Below, piece after piece: positions 36,780 through 60,855 of a stretch of DNA of 64,000 nt. The notes beneath the pieces are model-generated. The model was not told where the DNA came from and did no database searches. It worked only from the letters and a program-made list of their open reading frames with translations. How positions within the stretch are numbered: position 1 is the stretch's first letter; the number at the start of each line of letters is the position of its first letter. Both the position numbers and the translations under genes were made by a program. This stretch comes from Hoplostethus atlanticus (Eukaryota > Chordata > Actinopteri > Trachichthyiformes > Trachichthyidae), in NCBI GenBank assembly GCA_034670405.1, contig JAXDDX010000002.1:8246501-8310500 (forward strand). The letters run 5' to 3'.

Positions 36780-37601
36780 ATGTTGGGGGAACAAGTTTTT
36801 TGTCTATATTGGTTGATAAAAGAATGTGAGCTGAGATGCTTTCAACTCTTATCCTTTAAAAAACTATCACCTCACTTAATATCCATTTTGTTGTGCTTAA
36901 AAATGACCACAAAACTTTTTTTATTTGGGACTCTAACCGGACAAATCTCTAGATTTATATGAAGTCACACATTTAAAAAAAGAATAGAAATATAATTTGT
37001 AGTATTTGGAATAAACTGCAGTATTGTTCATCCTCTATAGAGTGTATGGTGTGATTTTTAATCTCTAGTAACAGGCCCCCTGACAGGACACTGTGACCAG
37101 GCCTTAGCCCCAGGGCAACGCTATGATGCCTGTGCTACGTGTGAGTGAACAACACAAACCCGAACAACGCTGCATTCGTTGAATTTTTGATGTTAAAAGT
37201 ACTCTGAACATCATTAGGAGCTTTTATCCATCTTCGGTATTTAGTCTGCTTCCCAGGCAGCACAGTAATGATCTTACAAACAGTACATGAACGGTTTAAC
37301 AAACCTTTTGGTGTTTCAGATTCTAATTCTGTTTAACTTTAGGTTGCTTGCAAATATCACTTCTCAGATTAGTTTCAGGGCTTTTCTTGGCTACAAACCA
37401 CTGAATAACATCTTAGTGTTTTGAAACACGGTTCTGGCAGAATAGGACATATAAGTAAGACCCAGAAGACAATTATATGACTGTTGTGTGGGGGTGAAAA
37501 ATGTCTGTCTAGGTAAAAAAAAAACATAAAATATGATTACATGTAATGCAATATCTTGAAGACAGAAGATAAATGATATATGACTAGAGCTTATTGTCTA
37601 T

Positions 37602-37626
37602 TAACACACACACACACACACCCACA
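37602..37626. repeat. Short (AC)n run
   Basis: About eleven AC/CA units with one C interruption. Confidence 0.85.
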
Positions 37627-38262
37627 CTCTACATATTGCACTGTTTATCACAGAGGAGAATTCTTTATGAGATTTTTTTTTGCTTCTTTAAAACCTCAAT
37701 AAATGGAAAGGGGGGTGTGTTGCTACATGCTCATGATAACCTACAATAACTAGCAATGTGAAAAAAGGCATGAATTGAGTAGTATTTGTATTGTGATATG
37801 TTTGAGGAGTAAGGGTAGTGTATATATCAGAGCCAGAACTCAGTAACATAATGTATCACAATATCACACAAATAGTGTGTGGAGGTGAGTGCTTGTAGTT
37901 TGCTTTCAAGATGGACCAGGATCTGTTAGATAGCTGCCTAACAACATTGGATGCATTCCAGTGTTTTCCCATAATTTGGACATCTCCTCATGCTGTTTTT
38001 TCTCAGCTTTGATCTGAAGCACAGAGTAAGTATCCTCACAGGGAATGTTACAAATAAGCTGCACTTTTCCTCGCTGGAGTGTTTTCATCTTATTTTATTT
38101 GCTCTAACACAAGTTAAGGTAGAGGTAATGACAGGAAATCTCATTCTCAGGTTTCTTTTATTTTGATTTATGAAACCTTTTTCTCTAAGCTACTCTCAGT
38201 GCAACTACTACTAAGTCTGCCAGGTTTATTAGAGTTAAAAAATATAATACGATGGCTATGTG

Positions 38263-38329
38263 TTGGAGGTGACAGTGCAGGTGTCATATTTAGAGGCTCT
38301 AAATATGACACCTGCACTGTCACCTCCAA
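38263..38329. repeat. Perfect palindrome, 33-bp arms and 1-nt centre
   Basis: 38263-38295 is the exact reverse complement of 38297-38329, with a single G (38296) between. The left arm starts TTGGAGGTGACAGTGCAGGT. Flanking bases are not paired. It lies in intergenic DNA 1.5 kb upstream of cmklr1 and overlaps no recognised element. It could extrude as a cruciform, or it may record a template-switch event or an assembly fold-back. Confidence 0.95.
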
Positions 38330-39715
38330 GCAGTTTGACGATTTGTTCACAGACCTGTCCATACATTTAAAGCAAAAATATTAAATAATGTTTCAAGGTC
38401 AACAATGAGATGGGTACCTCAACTGTTCCAGATTAAGGCAATGTCATTTTACTTTCTCCACCTATTTACGTGATCGATCAGTTGAGGACTGTGATTACAT
38501 TCCTTCATGTGTTGGTTTATTCTGGGAATTTAGAAGAAATTCAGCCAGTGGACACAGTGCCTTGGCTTGGCCTCTTCACCACTCCTGGAAATTTGGGAAT
38601 TTCAGATGGAAATTGGAATCCAATGTTACGTTTGGGAACACTGTTTTCCACCTCACTCCTGCAATATCTTCTCTATTCCTGGCAGATACTCTTGCTACCC
38701 CCTCAGCCCTTTTTTCAAGACAATGCAGTGCACCATTAATGGATCCATCTGCCTGCATAATAATGGCTATATAAAGCAGGACAACCCAAGAGAGCAGGCC
38801 AGGGTAAGTGAGAATGATGGCAGAGTGGTTTGCTCTCCCTTGTTTTAGGACAGCTGCTGCTTTTGGGTGTTATCTGAGTCAGCGTCTACATCTAAATCAG
38901 GGGCTGAAATAAAATCACCCATTCACCTATGGCTCTCCAGATCACAGCAGAGAAAAACAGCAGTGTGTTCTCATACGTCTTACCCGTCTCTGCGGAGCTG
39001 TCTGCCTTGAACAGTTGCCTCTGGCCAAACATACACATCTGGCAGGGAAAAGGGAGGTTATCAATTCCCAGAGAGAGAGCTATCAGAGCTATGTCAGAAA
39101 ACTGAGAGAGGGGATGTATTTGGACAGAAGAAAAGATATATCTCACAGACCAGAAGAAGAACAGGATAGTTTACTGGCCATTCAACAGCTGCATTTACAA
39201 AAATAGACAGATATGTATTAAAATACTATAGTAAGATGACAATTTAAACCCTTAAAACGCTTTTCATTGGCAAGAATTCTTGTGTTTTGTTAATTGGAGA
39301 TGTGCTCAAATGGGAATGATTTGTAACATTTTTGAGAGCTTGATTTTGGTGTAAAAGTGTATCAAAGATTATTAAGAAAATTTGCCATATTTCGGTATTA
39401 GTATCATGAGTGAGTGACTAACATCATCAATCCACTGTTGGCTACAAAACAATAGGAAACGTCTTAGAGACCATTCTTCAAACAATGTCTATGAGAGGCC
39501 AGTCATCACAATGCAGAAGTGAAAGTATTCAGAGAATGGAAACTGCTGTCAGCTGATTGGCAAACACATCACACGTCATATTGGTATTACGTCTTTGAAG
39601 CAGCACAGCTTTGTTGACAATCGGCTCCGGACAGCGTCAAGTCAACAGCAGTGGATCGGTATGCTATTGTTTCATTTTTAATTCAACTTTTAGTATATTG
39701 ATATTACATTGCATG

Positions 39716-39746
39716 AAACTTTAATGATCCCTGTGGGGGAATTAGA
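39716..39746. repeat. Short dispersed-repeat end in the cmklr1 5' UTR intron
   Basis: GAAACTTTAATGATCCCTGT with GGGGGAATTAG resembles the widespread fish repeat phrase ACTTTATTGATCCCxxxGGGGAAATT. It sits inside the 152-bp intron just before the cmklr1 coding exon. Confidence 0.45.
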
Positions 39747-39844
39747 TCCTATACAAGTTCACCTTCTGGGACTGTTGGCTTGTCATTTTAAACTTTTTCT
39801 TTTTTCACAGGGATTTGAACGTCAATACTGGTACTCAAGCCACA

Positions 39845-40891
39845 ATGGATGATTATGACTTTGGGTATTCCTTTGACACTTGGGACAATAATTACACTTA
39901 TGACAACACTACCCCCCAACTGGAGCCAACTGTAAAGCACAGTTCAACGTGCTTTCAGGAAGTCTCATGTACCTCTTTGCTGGCGGTCAATGTGGTCATT
40001 TTTCTGCTGGGGTTCTGTGGGAATGGGGTGGTCATCTGGATTTCTGGCTTTAAGATGAAGAAGACGGTCAACACCACATGGTATCTTAGCCTTGCCATCT
40101 CCGACTTCATATTTTGTGCCTGTCTCCCATTTGGCATCACCCACATGGCAATGGGTGACTGGATCTTTGGGCTCTTCATGTGCAAGTTCACCTCTTTTGT
40201 TATGTTCCTCAACATGTTCAGCAGCATCTTCCTCCTGGTCATTATCAGTGTTGACCGCTGTGTGTTGGTCATGTGTCCAGTTTGGGCCCAGAACTACCGC
40301 ACTATTAGAAAGGCCAGTACAGCTGTTGTCTTAGCCTGGGTCATCTCTGCTGCACTAAGCATGCCCTCTGTGTTTTTTCGGGACACTGTTACCTATCTAG
40401 GGAAGACCATTTGCTTCAACAAATATACGTCGGACCAACACAGCCACAAGACAGTCGCAGTGAGCCGCTTGCTAGGGGGGTTTATCGTCCCGCTCTTCAT
40501 CATCGTCATCTGCTACTCTGTCATTATCCTGAGACTTCGCTCCAACAACATGACCAAATCCTCCAAGCCCTTCAAAGTCATGACTGCCCTCATTGCCACT
40601 TTCTTCCTCTGTTGGCTGCCCTACCATGTCTTTGTCCTACTTGAGCTGAACCAACAAAACTACGAAAAGGACATGTTAACTATTGGACTCAAAGTAGGCA
40701 CAGCTGTGGCTGCAGCAAACAGTTTCCTGAACCCAGTGCTCTATGTTTTCATGGGCAATGACTTCAAGCAGAGGTTCAAGAGTTCTGTACTCTCTAAGAT
40801 TGCAAATGCAATGGGCGAGGAGGGCCGCACCACCAGCCAATACCTCTCCAGGTCCAGCTCCATGGACGGTAGAGCTTCTACGCACATCTAG
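39845..40891 (+). CDS. cmklr1: Chemerin-like receptor (CMKLR1-type GPCR)
   Basis: A 348-aa class A GPCR in one coding exon. ATG 39845 is chosen (context CCACAATGG). A non-coding exon ends at 39658 (GATCG|GTATGC) and the coding exon begins at 39811 after TTTTTTCACAG. The acidic, Tyr-rich N-terminus has two N-glycosylation sites (NYT 16, NTT 21). Seven helices follow. They include GFCGNGVVIW in TM1, LSLAISDF in TM2, extracellular-loop Cys113, a DRC motif at 137-139 replacing DRY, CWLPYH in TM6 and NSFLNPVLY in TM7, and the tail is Ser-rich. The pattern fits the chemerin, FPR and C5a receptor group. CMKLR1 is favoured by sequence and by its place between ficd and wscd2. It probably guides leukocyte migration to chemerin through Gi. 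GPR1-like identity is less likely. A candidate AATAAA lies at 41796. Confidence 0.88.
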   Translation: MDDYDFGYSFDTWDNNYTYDNTTPQLEPTVKHSSTCFQEVSCTSLLAVNVVIFLLGFCGNGVVIWISGFKMKKTVNTTWYLSLAISDFIFCACLPFGITHMAMGDWIFGLFMCKFTSFVMFLNMFSSIFLLVIISVDRCVLVMCPVWAQNYRTIRKASTAVVLAWVISAALSMPSVFFRDTVTYLGKTICFNKYTSDQHSHKTVAVSRLLGGFIVPLFIIVICYSVIILRLRSNNMTKSSKPFKVMTALIATFFLCWLPYHVFVLLELNQQNYEKDMLTIGLKVGTAVAAANSFLNPVLYVFMGNDFKQRFKSSVLSKIANAMGEEGRTTSQYLSRSSSMDGRASTHI

Positions 40892-43800
40892 AGGTCTCAG
40901 ACTCTCCTCTGAAGATGAACACTTTCATTCATCCCAGGGCACTCAGATTCATTCTATGAAAAATGCAAATGAAATCTCTTGAAAACAATTATGAATCATT
41001 TGAATCATCTTTTTCCATTGACGGCAGGATTAGGCTGTAAGAGAGAAAGCTGCTTGCAAACAAGTAATGCAGTAGGAGAATTTTATATTTCAATACATTG
41101 CTGAAATGAACATACAGATGTGTACTTAGCTTTTCTTCCATTCCTGTCTGAAAACTTTTGTGACAACTCACCCATCTAAAGGGTAGTTTTCAAAATGACG
41201 TAAAAGGAAGGTTGGAAGTAACTAATTATTATTATTCTTGTTACTGTAATTGAGTAGATTTTTTGTGTACTTTGTTTTAATCAGTAATTTGACTTAACTG
41301 AAGTAATGTACTACGCTACATTTTAAATCACATCCATTACAACATCAGCCAGTTGTGGAGCCATTAGCAGTGAGGTCAATCAGCCAAGAGAAGAGTAATC
41401 TGGCTTTATTTTGTAAAGAGTTTTATTGTCAATTAAAATAATTTAGTTTGAACTCTGTCCTTTCAGCCTTTAGAACTGCATGGAAAAGATCACATCTAAC
41501 AATATTCGCTTTTGTAAAAATAGATTTTTACACCAGTAATTTTACCTCTAATTCAGCAAAGTAACAGCACTTCTACTTCTACTTCTACTTACTTCTCTTT
41601 TCACGCCTGAGTAAAAGTATAAATGAGTTTTTTTCATTTCTGTCATTTCCACCATTTCTCCATAATTTACTCTCCACCATTGTGAATTTAGCTTATATTT
41701 GCTTTGTGCAGCAAAATAGCTTTTCAGGCAATGACTTTTAGATCTGGCAGTGGGTTTAGCGTCTGCTAGCAACAGCATTAGTATGGTATCAATTGAATAA
41801 ACACACACAACAGGATCCATCAGGCCGGCTTTGCAATGCAATTAATTGTTGTAAAGTTTTCCTTTCATTCAACAACACCTCTTACTAACCTAATGGGTGT
41901 TTTCATGACCCCTGAACCCAAACGATAAACACAAGTCCATCCAAAAGGAAATGACCTGAGGATAATGAAAAACACTCAATGAAGGAAATGTGCCAAAATG
42001 TGATCAATACTGGTATTTTGTAGAATGTTTCACACTCAGCGGCTGCTTACAGTAATGACAATAGGAAATGAACCCCTAAATGCATTTGAGAAGAGGAAGG
42101 CATCCTCCACTGCAGCATACCTTAATCTGTTTTGGACAGGTTTTTATATGTGAGTGTACTAGTACTAGTGCTAGTACAGCATTATTGGGTGTATTGACGT
42201 TCAAATATTACAAACCCAGCAATTATAATCAATTAACAACAATTGTGCATTGAATTAATTTGTGTTTTTGTGATTTCATTTTCGAATTGTACAGTGGATG
42301 TGGTTGGTACAGTAGATGTCAATATATTATGTTCTCTCAGTATTTTCTGAATTAAAGATTAAACTATTACAATCTGCTCTTTAATTTATAGTCTAAGTGA
42401 ATATTCATTTCATCAAGAGTCTTATTTTTCATGAAGGTGCAGCACCTAGCCAGGGAATAAATGAATGTAAATGTTGAATGATATGACTGTTTTCACAGGA
42501 ACAATCATTACTTCTGGTGACAGACGTAAGGCTAAGTTCATTAGACACCTGGACAACCTTTTGAGCTAAAATACAACATTCACTTTAGTTTGATGAGGAG
42601 GATAAAACATTTTTGTTATATACTTTGTCAAAATGTCTTTATTTGTAATGTAGTCACGATCGTGGAATATGCAAGTTCTGCTTTACAGTATCACAACTGA
42701 AGTGAAATAAAACTCAGAAAATGGGAACGTAATACATCCATGTAGGCAATGTACTGAGGACTGCATTAGACTAGAAAGCATTTATCTGTAAAGTCATTTC
42801 CAGGCAAAAAAGTGAACACAAGCCTGTTCATCTTAGAGTATGTGAGATTGAACAGCCTCGGTTATTTAATTGATATTGCTAACTGACCAGCAGTAATAAA
42901 TGCATATACACGCTAGTATGATCTTTTTCCACTAGACTATACGATAACAACATAACAAGAGTCACTGTTATTCTAGTCCTAATGGTGTAATTTGCACCAA
43001 AAGATTAATATTTGCTGTGTTACTCAACACAATAAACCTTTGAATTGGATCTGTGTAACTATATCATGTGAGTTGTGTTAGTCACTTCCTAGTAGCAACA
43101 TAATTTCAACATGTAAGGAAGAGGACTAATGACTAAAGACCTTTAGTCTGAGGGCAGCCTGTGGTTATAGTTATGTCAAAATGTTGGAGGTTAAGACATC
43201 CCACATCACAAACGTGCCCTGGCAGAGAAGGTTATATGAGTTATACTGGCAGTGAGTCAGAATGAAACTTAAAGGGTAATTCCGGTATTTTTAAACCTGG
43301 GCTGTATTTGTACATATACAGAGATAGACTTTTGTTTAACCAGAAACACAAGTATTGGAGAAGTCAAGGAGAAGTCTCTGAAATGTGAAAGATGAGGTTG
43401 AGTTGTTTCAGGAAGAGGTTAAACTGGTTTCTGGTTAAACTAATCTCTGTAGGGATAATTTCCGTAATGTTGTCAAACACTTCGACCAAAGATACTTGCA
43501 ATGCAATTTTAGTATTAGGTGGTGTTTGCAGTAAAATTGCAGAAATTGGTAAAAACCCCATGTCAAGGAAGTATAATACTAAAGTGGCACTAAAGATATA
43601 TCAGAAAATTAGATTTTTATAATTACCTCCCATTAAGAAAGAGATATAATCACTTCCTGTTATACTTCAGTATTCATTCTTTATTATTTTTGGAACAGAA
43701 AATAACATGGGCTCAAAGTTACAACAAAGAAAAAAACTGCTTGGATTCAACTCAACATCAGCACAGGAAGCACCAAATAAAATCAGTCCGTTTGAAGACG

Positions 43801-45936
43801 TTCCATGAATATAAATGCATTTTTAAAATGCATTTAAAAACCGTCCATTTATGTTTGAGGTAGAGTTTGTGATCTTCTGACTATCAGGATGAATGGAAAT
43901 CATAATAGTGCAGGTTAAATAACAGTGCTCTCAACATCTTATAGGGGTGAATAAAACTCATTATCCTCTGAATCATTCTCCATCTCTTCCCTCTCTAAAG
44001 CTCTGAAGTAGTTGGCTGTAGCGTAAGAAGACCACAGTAGACATAATTTGTTGACATACGGTTTGATTGGACTATCGAGATGATTGGCCAAAATTACAAG
44101 CTCTATTATTTTGACCATTTCATGCAGAACAATTGTGGTCATTTTTCAAAATTGGAAGTTCTTGAAAATATTGCAGGGATTGGTGAATTTGCATTAACTA
44201 TTGCAATCGCAAAAGTCGTGGAGGGACTTTTAATACTTTTAATAACAGGATATTATACAATATTATGTTTTTCTTTTGAACAACATAGGATGGACAGTCA
44301 TTACGTTTTAGTACTTCCACTTGTTATGCAACATTTCTTTGAGATTGCATGATCATTTGTAAAAACTGTAGATCATAGTACATAATTGTATTTACTTATT
44401 TATTGGGCCTCATCACATTACATTCATTCCATAGAAAATACATTCAAATGTGACACCCATATTCAGAAAGTGCCAGCTTGTCAATGAAAGCAAGAGTCAC
44501 TAAAGGTTAAAGCATGTGTCAAAAATAGAAACAACTTCTCCCATTTGCTTCTTGCATTACAAATATGTTTTTATGTTTTTGCACACATTATAAAAATATA
44601 CATATATGGTATACAGAATATGGAAGTCATTTAGTCTTCCATGGCTCTCCGCCACCGATGTTTTTCAAGCATATGGCATAGCACATTGAAGATGGCGTTA
44701 AGACGTGCTACTGATACAAAATCTGAATGAAATGCTTCACAATTTTGTGGACTGTTTTTTACGCTATGGAGATGAAAAGTATCACTGGCTTAAACTTTTG
44801 TATAGCTTGTGTTACAATAAAGCAATTAACAGAAATGATGTAGTTTTTCACATTCAGTATAAGCAACTGAAACTACAGAAATGTAGAATGACCACTACTA
44901 CTAGAGGTAACATCCCATCTAATAATGCCTAATTCCTCAGTTTCTTTGGGGCAAGTGTTGCACAGTGAAATGCTTTTTGGATTTCTGCAGTTAGTCCAGT
45001 GTTAAGAAAACAACTAAATTACTCAGCATGTGCACTGCACACCAGAAATAAGATAAATGCTGCAGAGATAAATCATCTTCTCTCCTTGACTCACCCCTCT
45101 TACAGTGCTGTCAAGAGGGATGATTCACCTTCTTGTATCTGAAGTTGTGAGAAGACGAGAAGAGTTATTTACCTCTTCATCACTGAAAAGCTGATCATTT
45201 CTATTTTATACTGTAAGTTCAATAACTTACAATAACTTGGAAACATACAATATCCATCATCAGCTAAAGTTATAGGCTGCGTATTGCATCTTTTCTATCT
45301 AACAAAGGCTGAACGTTGAGTTTTAAGTTTTCAGTGAACCTTATTTCATGTACAAAAAAGTATTGTTCTTTATATCTGTGATAGCAGCAGACCATTTTTC
45401 ATAATCATTATTTATATTCTGCATAAAAATAAGCTCATATAACACCCTCTGTAGTGTTTTATCATACCTTTTGGATCAAGCAGAAAATAACCTAGCATAT
45501 AACTCAGATGTGCATCTGAATCAAGTCACAGCTACTGTTCCTTCTTCATGTTAAGGCATGTCCACATCCCTATACAGTACATGTGCATAGAGCAGGAATA
45601 GAAGTGCTTCTCATCATGTTCCCAGCCAAAGTCCATGACAGACGTCCCCAACTACAACAGCTGCCACTCCTAAAACGATGTGTAGCATGAAGCTGTTGTT
45701 GTCTATGTTAATCATAAAATGTTGAAACATGAGAACAATGGAAAATGGCAACAAAGAGAGACTAATTTCTTCATACTGTATATATAGCTTCAGTGTTACT
45801 TAATGAAAAATATTTTTTTAAAACAAAAAAAAAGATGACAGTCATGTAATCCTACAAGAAAATGTGAAGAGCCAGGAAAAAGAATAGTCGAGAAAAAAAA
45901 GAGAAAAAAAGAGGGAAAAAGAGGGGGCCACATATA
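40892..45936. other. Convergent spacer between cmklr1 and wscd2
   Basis: 5 kb of AT-rich DNA carrying the cmklr1 3' UTR and the wscd2 3' UTR. It includes a dispersed-repeat copy at 43091-43283 and a phrase AAAGGGTAATTCCGGTATTT at about 43271 that recurs in teleost genomes. Open frames at 43939-44142 (-) and 44080-44352 (+) overlap on opposite strands and match nothing I know. No gene supported. Confidence 0.5.
43091..43283 (+). repeat. Unnamed dispersed repeat, copy A
   Basis: Shares AACATAATTTCAACATGTAA + GGAAGAGGACT (31 nt identical), then TGCCCTGGCAGA-AAGGTTA and ATGAAACTT, with copy B at 49965-50069. Copy A has about 75 extra nt between the two shared blocks. Confidence 0.7.
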
Positions 45937-56559
<10,623 letters not shown>

Positions 56560-59134
56560 GCTGGCTTCCCCTGCCACTCAATAACACTCTCCCAGTGATG
56601 AAAACTCATAAAGCAAAAGAAACAATACCAGCTCTCCCTTCTGCCACCCCGCAAGTCCCACAGAGGACCAATTAAAATGGAGAGTCAGCAAATGTGTCCT
56701 AATCCTTCTGTATGAAGGTCACCCAAAAAATAGTGTTAGGTTTTTCCTCATGTGCACTTGTTCAGCCTCATGAGGCAGAGGTCTTATAGTCGTCTCCACT
56801 GCTCTTTATGTTCCCTCTGAGAGCCCAGTCCTGAGAGCTAGTGGCGGGGCCATGGCATGGAAGGTGAGTGGCTCAGAGTGAAAGATGATCACTGAACGCC
56901 GCTATCAACCTACAGAGCCACACCGGCACCACACCGTGCAGATGGAAGAAATCTGTATTTACTGGCTGAGCTGAGATCCCTTCGCCTTTGTGTGACCAGC
57001 CATTCACTGAGACGATCTGGGAGGGAGGTTGTGATTCACCATCTGCAAGAAATACAAAAAAGGAAGAATAACAGCACATCTGACTAAGCTTTATTGCAGG
57101 TGTAAAAGGAGAACTAACATCACCTGGCTCAAAAAGGATGAACTGTCACATTTACTGCTAATATTTTGGTGATTTTGGTGAAGTAAATCACAGCATCACA
57201 GTTAAAGACATATACATATACATAGATACATCGATATATCATGTCATATCATATATACTCTCTTTCATATCATATATACATGTCTTGCTTTTGGATGCTC
57301 TGATGATGGTCTACTACCGAAAGCATGGGCAGTAAAACCAGTAAACCAAGGTGTATTACAACACTGTTGTTGCATGGAGTTCCTCTTTTTCATCATCTGC
57401 AAAATAAATTGCCGTGTCTTGTGTCTGTAGACACCCAGGTACAAACACACACACACACATATACAACCACCGCAATCCCACACAGAAAAACACTAATGGG
57501 CAGAGAAATAAACAAACACAAGCAAAGAAATAACAGGAATAAATGTAATTAGGTATATAGGAAGCCTAGCAGTGTGAAGCTGTTACCTTGCTACTAAACA
57601 GTGGGGGAGTCTTTACTCCATCATGCTTTGAGCTCTACAAGCTTTATCATCTCTGATAAATTAGGTTTAACCAGAAGGGAAGGAGAAAAACAGAAACAAA
57701 GCATTGGGCTCTACCCTACAGCATTTCCTCTGATGTTTTTGAGAAGCAATGTGTGTGAGAAGGAAATGAAAACATTATCCAAGATGATGACAAGTTGTAT
57801 GAATGTGATGCAGTAAAAGAGCATAAAGAGCATTCTCAGTCGATAAATAAAGGTTAAAAAATTGAAACCATTAATTTACCCTAACCCTTTTTCAATAATT
57901 CTGTCTGATGTCTCTGGACATCCATAAAATCCAGAGAATATATTGAATTGACTTTGATTGCTTACGAAATATTGTACGTTCTGCAGGCATAATTATATTT
58001 ATTATTTTCCACAGATCACTACAAGGGCTTGAATCTCCACTTCCTAACTTCTCTTTCAAAGGGGTCTCTGTTCAGGGACACAGACAGACCTCAGAGGGTA
58101 CAATTGGAGGGTGTAATGCAACACTTTCCTCAGGGTCATGGAATTTTCCAGAGCTTTCGAGGGGACACTCGCCCCTGTGGCTCTGTCTGCCCCAGGACAA
58201 GTCTACAAAATACTTGTCACCTGAAACCTCCCCAGCACCGTGGACCCCCCCTGAACTCTCCGCTTGTCTAGTTTACCTCCTGGTAATCTGGGAAGCGTCC
58301 GGGACACTCAAGGAGAAATGGATCATATTCCGTTCATCTGAATCAACCACAGTACCTGTGCATAGCAACACTCTTGATCTTGACTGACTTCTAAAAACTT
58401 TGACCCTCTGTTCAGTTCTGAACTCACAAAGTAGTTTAAAGTATTCTTAGTTGGGAGTTATTCAATATTATTTTTTTAACTTAGAAAACCTGTCAGTCCA
58501 GGTCAAATAAAGTTCACAAATGACAAAAACTAAATGTTCTGAGGAGTGAATGAAGGGTCCCGGACCCACGAGATCCAGTAAACCTACATCAGTACAACAG
58601 AGCCTCGTTTGTCCAGACCTCATTCTTCCAAAATGACTGCTCTAATAAACAGCCACAATGACCATAAATATGCTGATACAAAGATGTTGATTGTGCCTAG
58701 CTACTGGAATGTTGTTGATTTCAGTGTTTCAGACCTTTCATTCCCATGAACAACCTTTTTTCCAGAGGGATTCAGATACGTGCAGCTCCACAGCATAATA
58801 CTGCATGTCCACAGTTCAGCAGCTGTATAAACAATGTGGAAAAAGTCACTGTAACCAGGAATATCTTTCAGTCTTGTCTCAGTATTTGGATTCAAGGTCA
58901 TTAGCAAGATGTGCACAAGAGACCATTGCTTTGAGGCTGTATGATCACGACACGAGTGATATGGCACTTCAGCATCGCTACAGCTCACAGAGCAGCGAGG
59001 AACAAGTTGAAATTGCTGCTGCAGTATCAGTCAGTTTTGCACAGAAGACACAGCAGACGTGTTTATGAAAGTAAAGAATATGGAGAAAATTACATAGGGA
59101 TACATCTGGCAACACTCTCCCCCTCTCTGTCTCT

Positions 59135-59138
<4 letters not shown>

Positions 59139-59168
<30 letters not shown>
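59139..59168. repeat. (CA)n microsatellite
   Basis: About 15 CA units after a TC-rich lead. Confidence 0.9.
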
Positions 59169-59171
<3 letters not shown>

Positions 59172-60810
59172 TAATCATTGGTATTAATTATTTATGTCCA
59201 TCCAATTATGAAAATGAAACTGAATCCTACTCGAGACTAATTTGCAGGTTCAAATGACAGCAACAAGAGTGTGGACTTGACTAGACTAAATACTGAGGTA
59301 CAGACTGGCGTTGTGAGGATCCTTCATTAGAGAGAAGAGTAAGATAACCCAGTCAGGTCCCCCATTAGGTCTGCAGTGCTGTGAATTAAAGTCTCTCATC
59401 ATAACTACCCAACGCTTGTGTGTGCTGCTGAGAGCCACTGCAGGTCAGAAACGAGAATAGTGGATGAGAGTCAGGTTGCGACATCTATAGAATTCAGTGA
59501 AGACAGAGGAAGAGGAAACAAGATAGACAAAGGATGGGAGGTGCCAGAGGAGTCTGGGAGCCAAATCACGGCCATAACTCAAGTGGAGCGGATATGAACT
59601 CACTGACTGACCATTAATTCACATTTATATTAAATGAGACAGCAAATATTTAATCAGAGGGGATTTGGGGGAGGAAACGTCAAAGTTAATCTTTGCCGAG
59701 CAGGCCGACAGCCAGCTCAGCTCGTTCTGCAGGCGAATGGCTCCGCAGGTCGCTCCATAAATATTCTTCATACCTATCCTGGGACTCATTGACCAGGAAA
59801 AGGGTCGAGCAGGGCCAGGCTGCACTCAACTCTGTGACACCCCTCTCCCCGAAAGGTCCAGAGACACCTGTAGCTGTCTGTCCTGCTCACCTGCTGTCAT
59901 GTTGACAACTGGTGGGTTTATGTAGTCGACTCGCCTGAAAAGATTTCACACGATGCACACAACTGTCCTCAGATCAGATACTGAAGCAATAACCCTAACC
60001 CTACAATTACACTTACGTAATACAGCTTAGTTAGATATTCTGACAGTACTGGAGTTATGCATCAAAATGTCAGATGGAGTTTCTAATGGTTTGCCATCCA
60101 GTAATAGCACCAGAAGACTGTCAACAAGTAAGGGACTGCCTGCTGATAATGAGGCACAAGCTGTCAGGTACAGACCTTTTATGCATCATGTGGAAGGACA
60201 ACAGATCCTTGTTTTGGAATTTTCTAAACAATTTCTCCTCTGCAAATGTCAACAAGATATGCACACTAAAGAGATGGACAGAGTTTGATGTTTTCCCCTG
60301 GTCAGAGAACATAAAATCTATAGTTTGGCTTGGATTCTGCACATGTATTCAATTTCCATTCCTTTGTCTTTAGTTTGCCAAAAAGACTCCATACTTATTG
60401 GGAAACTGGGTGAGGCTTTTAAACTGCCAGACCTCCAAATCCCCAGTGCAAATTACGCCATCTGAGTTATATTAGTTGTAAGAGATATCCTCCCATAGTA
60501 AGAAGTGAGCTCTGCTCTCTTTGTTTTTATAATGTGACAGTGGAATACAGCGGTGCTAATGGTAAAACAACACTATGGTGAGATGACAGTGTGGGGCCGG
60601 ACAGGGGCAACCAGGCCAGCGAGGCTACTTGTGGTCCACAGCAAAGCCAGCACTGATAGTAGTCATTAACTGAACTGCAGAGAGGAAACACACATTACTG
60701 AGGCACTCAAACAGCCAGTATCAGCAAGGCCAAGAACAAGAAGGTATCAGGTGTACTGGCGCCAGCAGCAGCAGGAGAGGAAATTGTTCATGAATCTTCC
60801 TCTCAAACTC

Positions 60811-60813
<3 letters not shown>

Positions 60814-60849
<36 letters not shown>
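60814..60849. repeat. (TC)n microsatellite
   Basis: About 18 TC units, followed by further TC-rich sequence to about 60865. Confidence 0.9.

Positions 60850-60855
<6 letters not shown>

Larger units (their letters stand above)
21296..39844. other. 18.5 kb gene-free interval, ficd to cmklr1
   Basis: No exon with homology I can recognise. The region holds the ficd 5' flank (21296-21700), LINE and SINE relics, a Tc1/mariner relic, a perfect palindrome and most of the large microsatellites, listed separately. Relatively complex, non-repetitive stretches (for example 29740-30060 and 30150-30450) could hold conserved regulatory elements, but this cannot be tested here. The ORF at 35361-35777 (minus, 138 aa, real ATG) shows no domain and overlaps an open frame on the other strand. 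Those at 26074-26592 and 26390-26746 are low-complexity. Confidence 0.5.
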
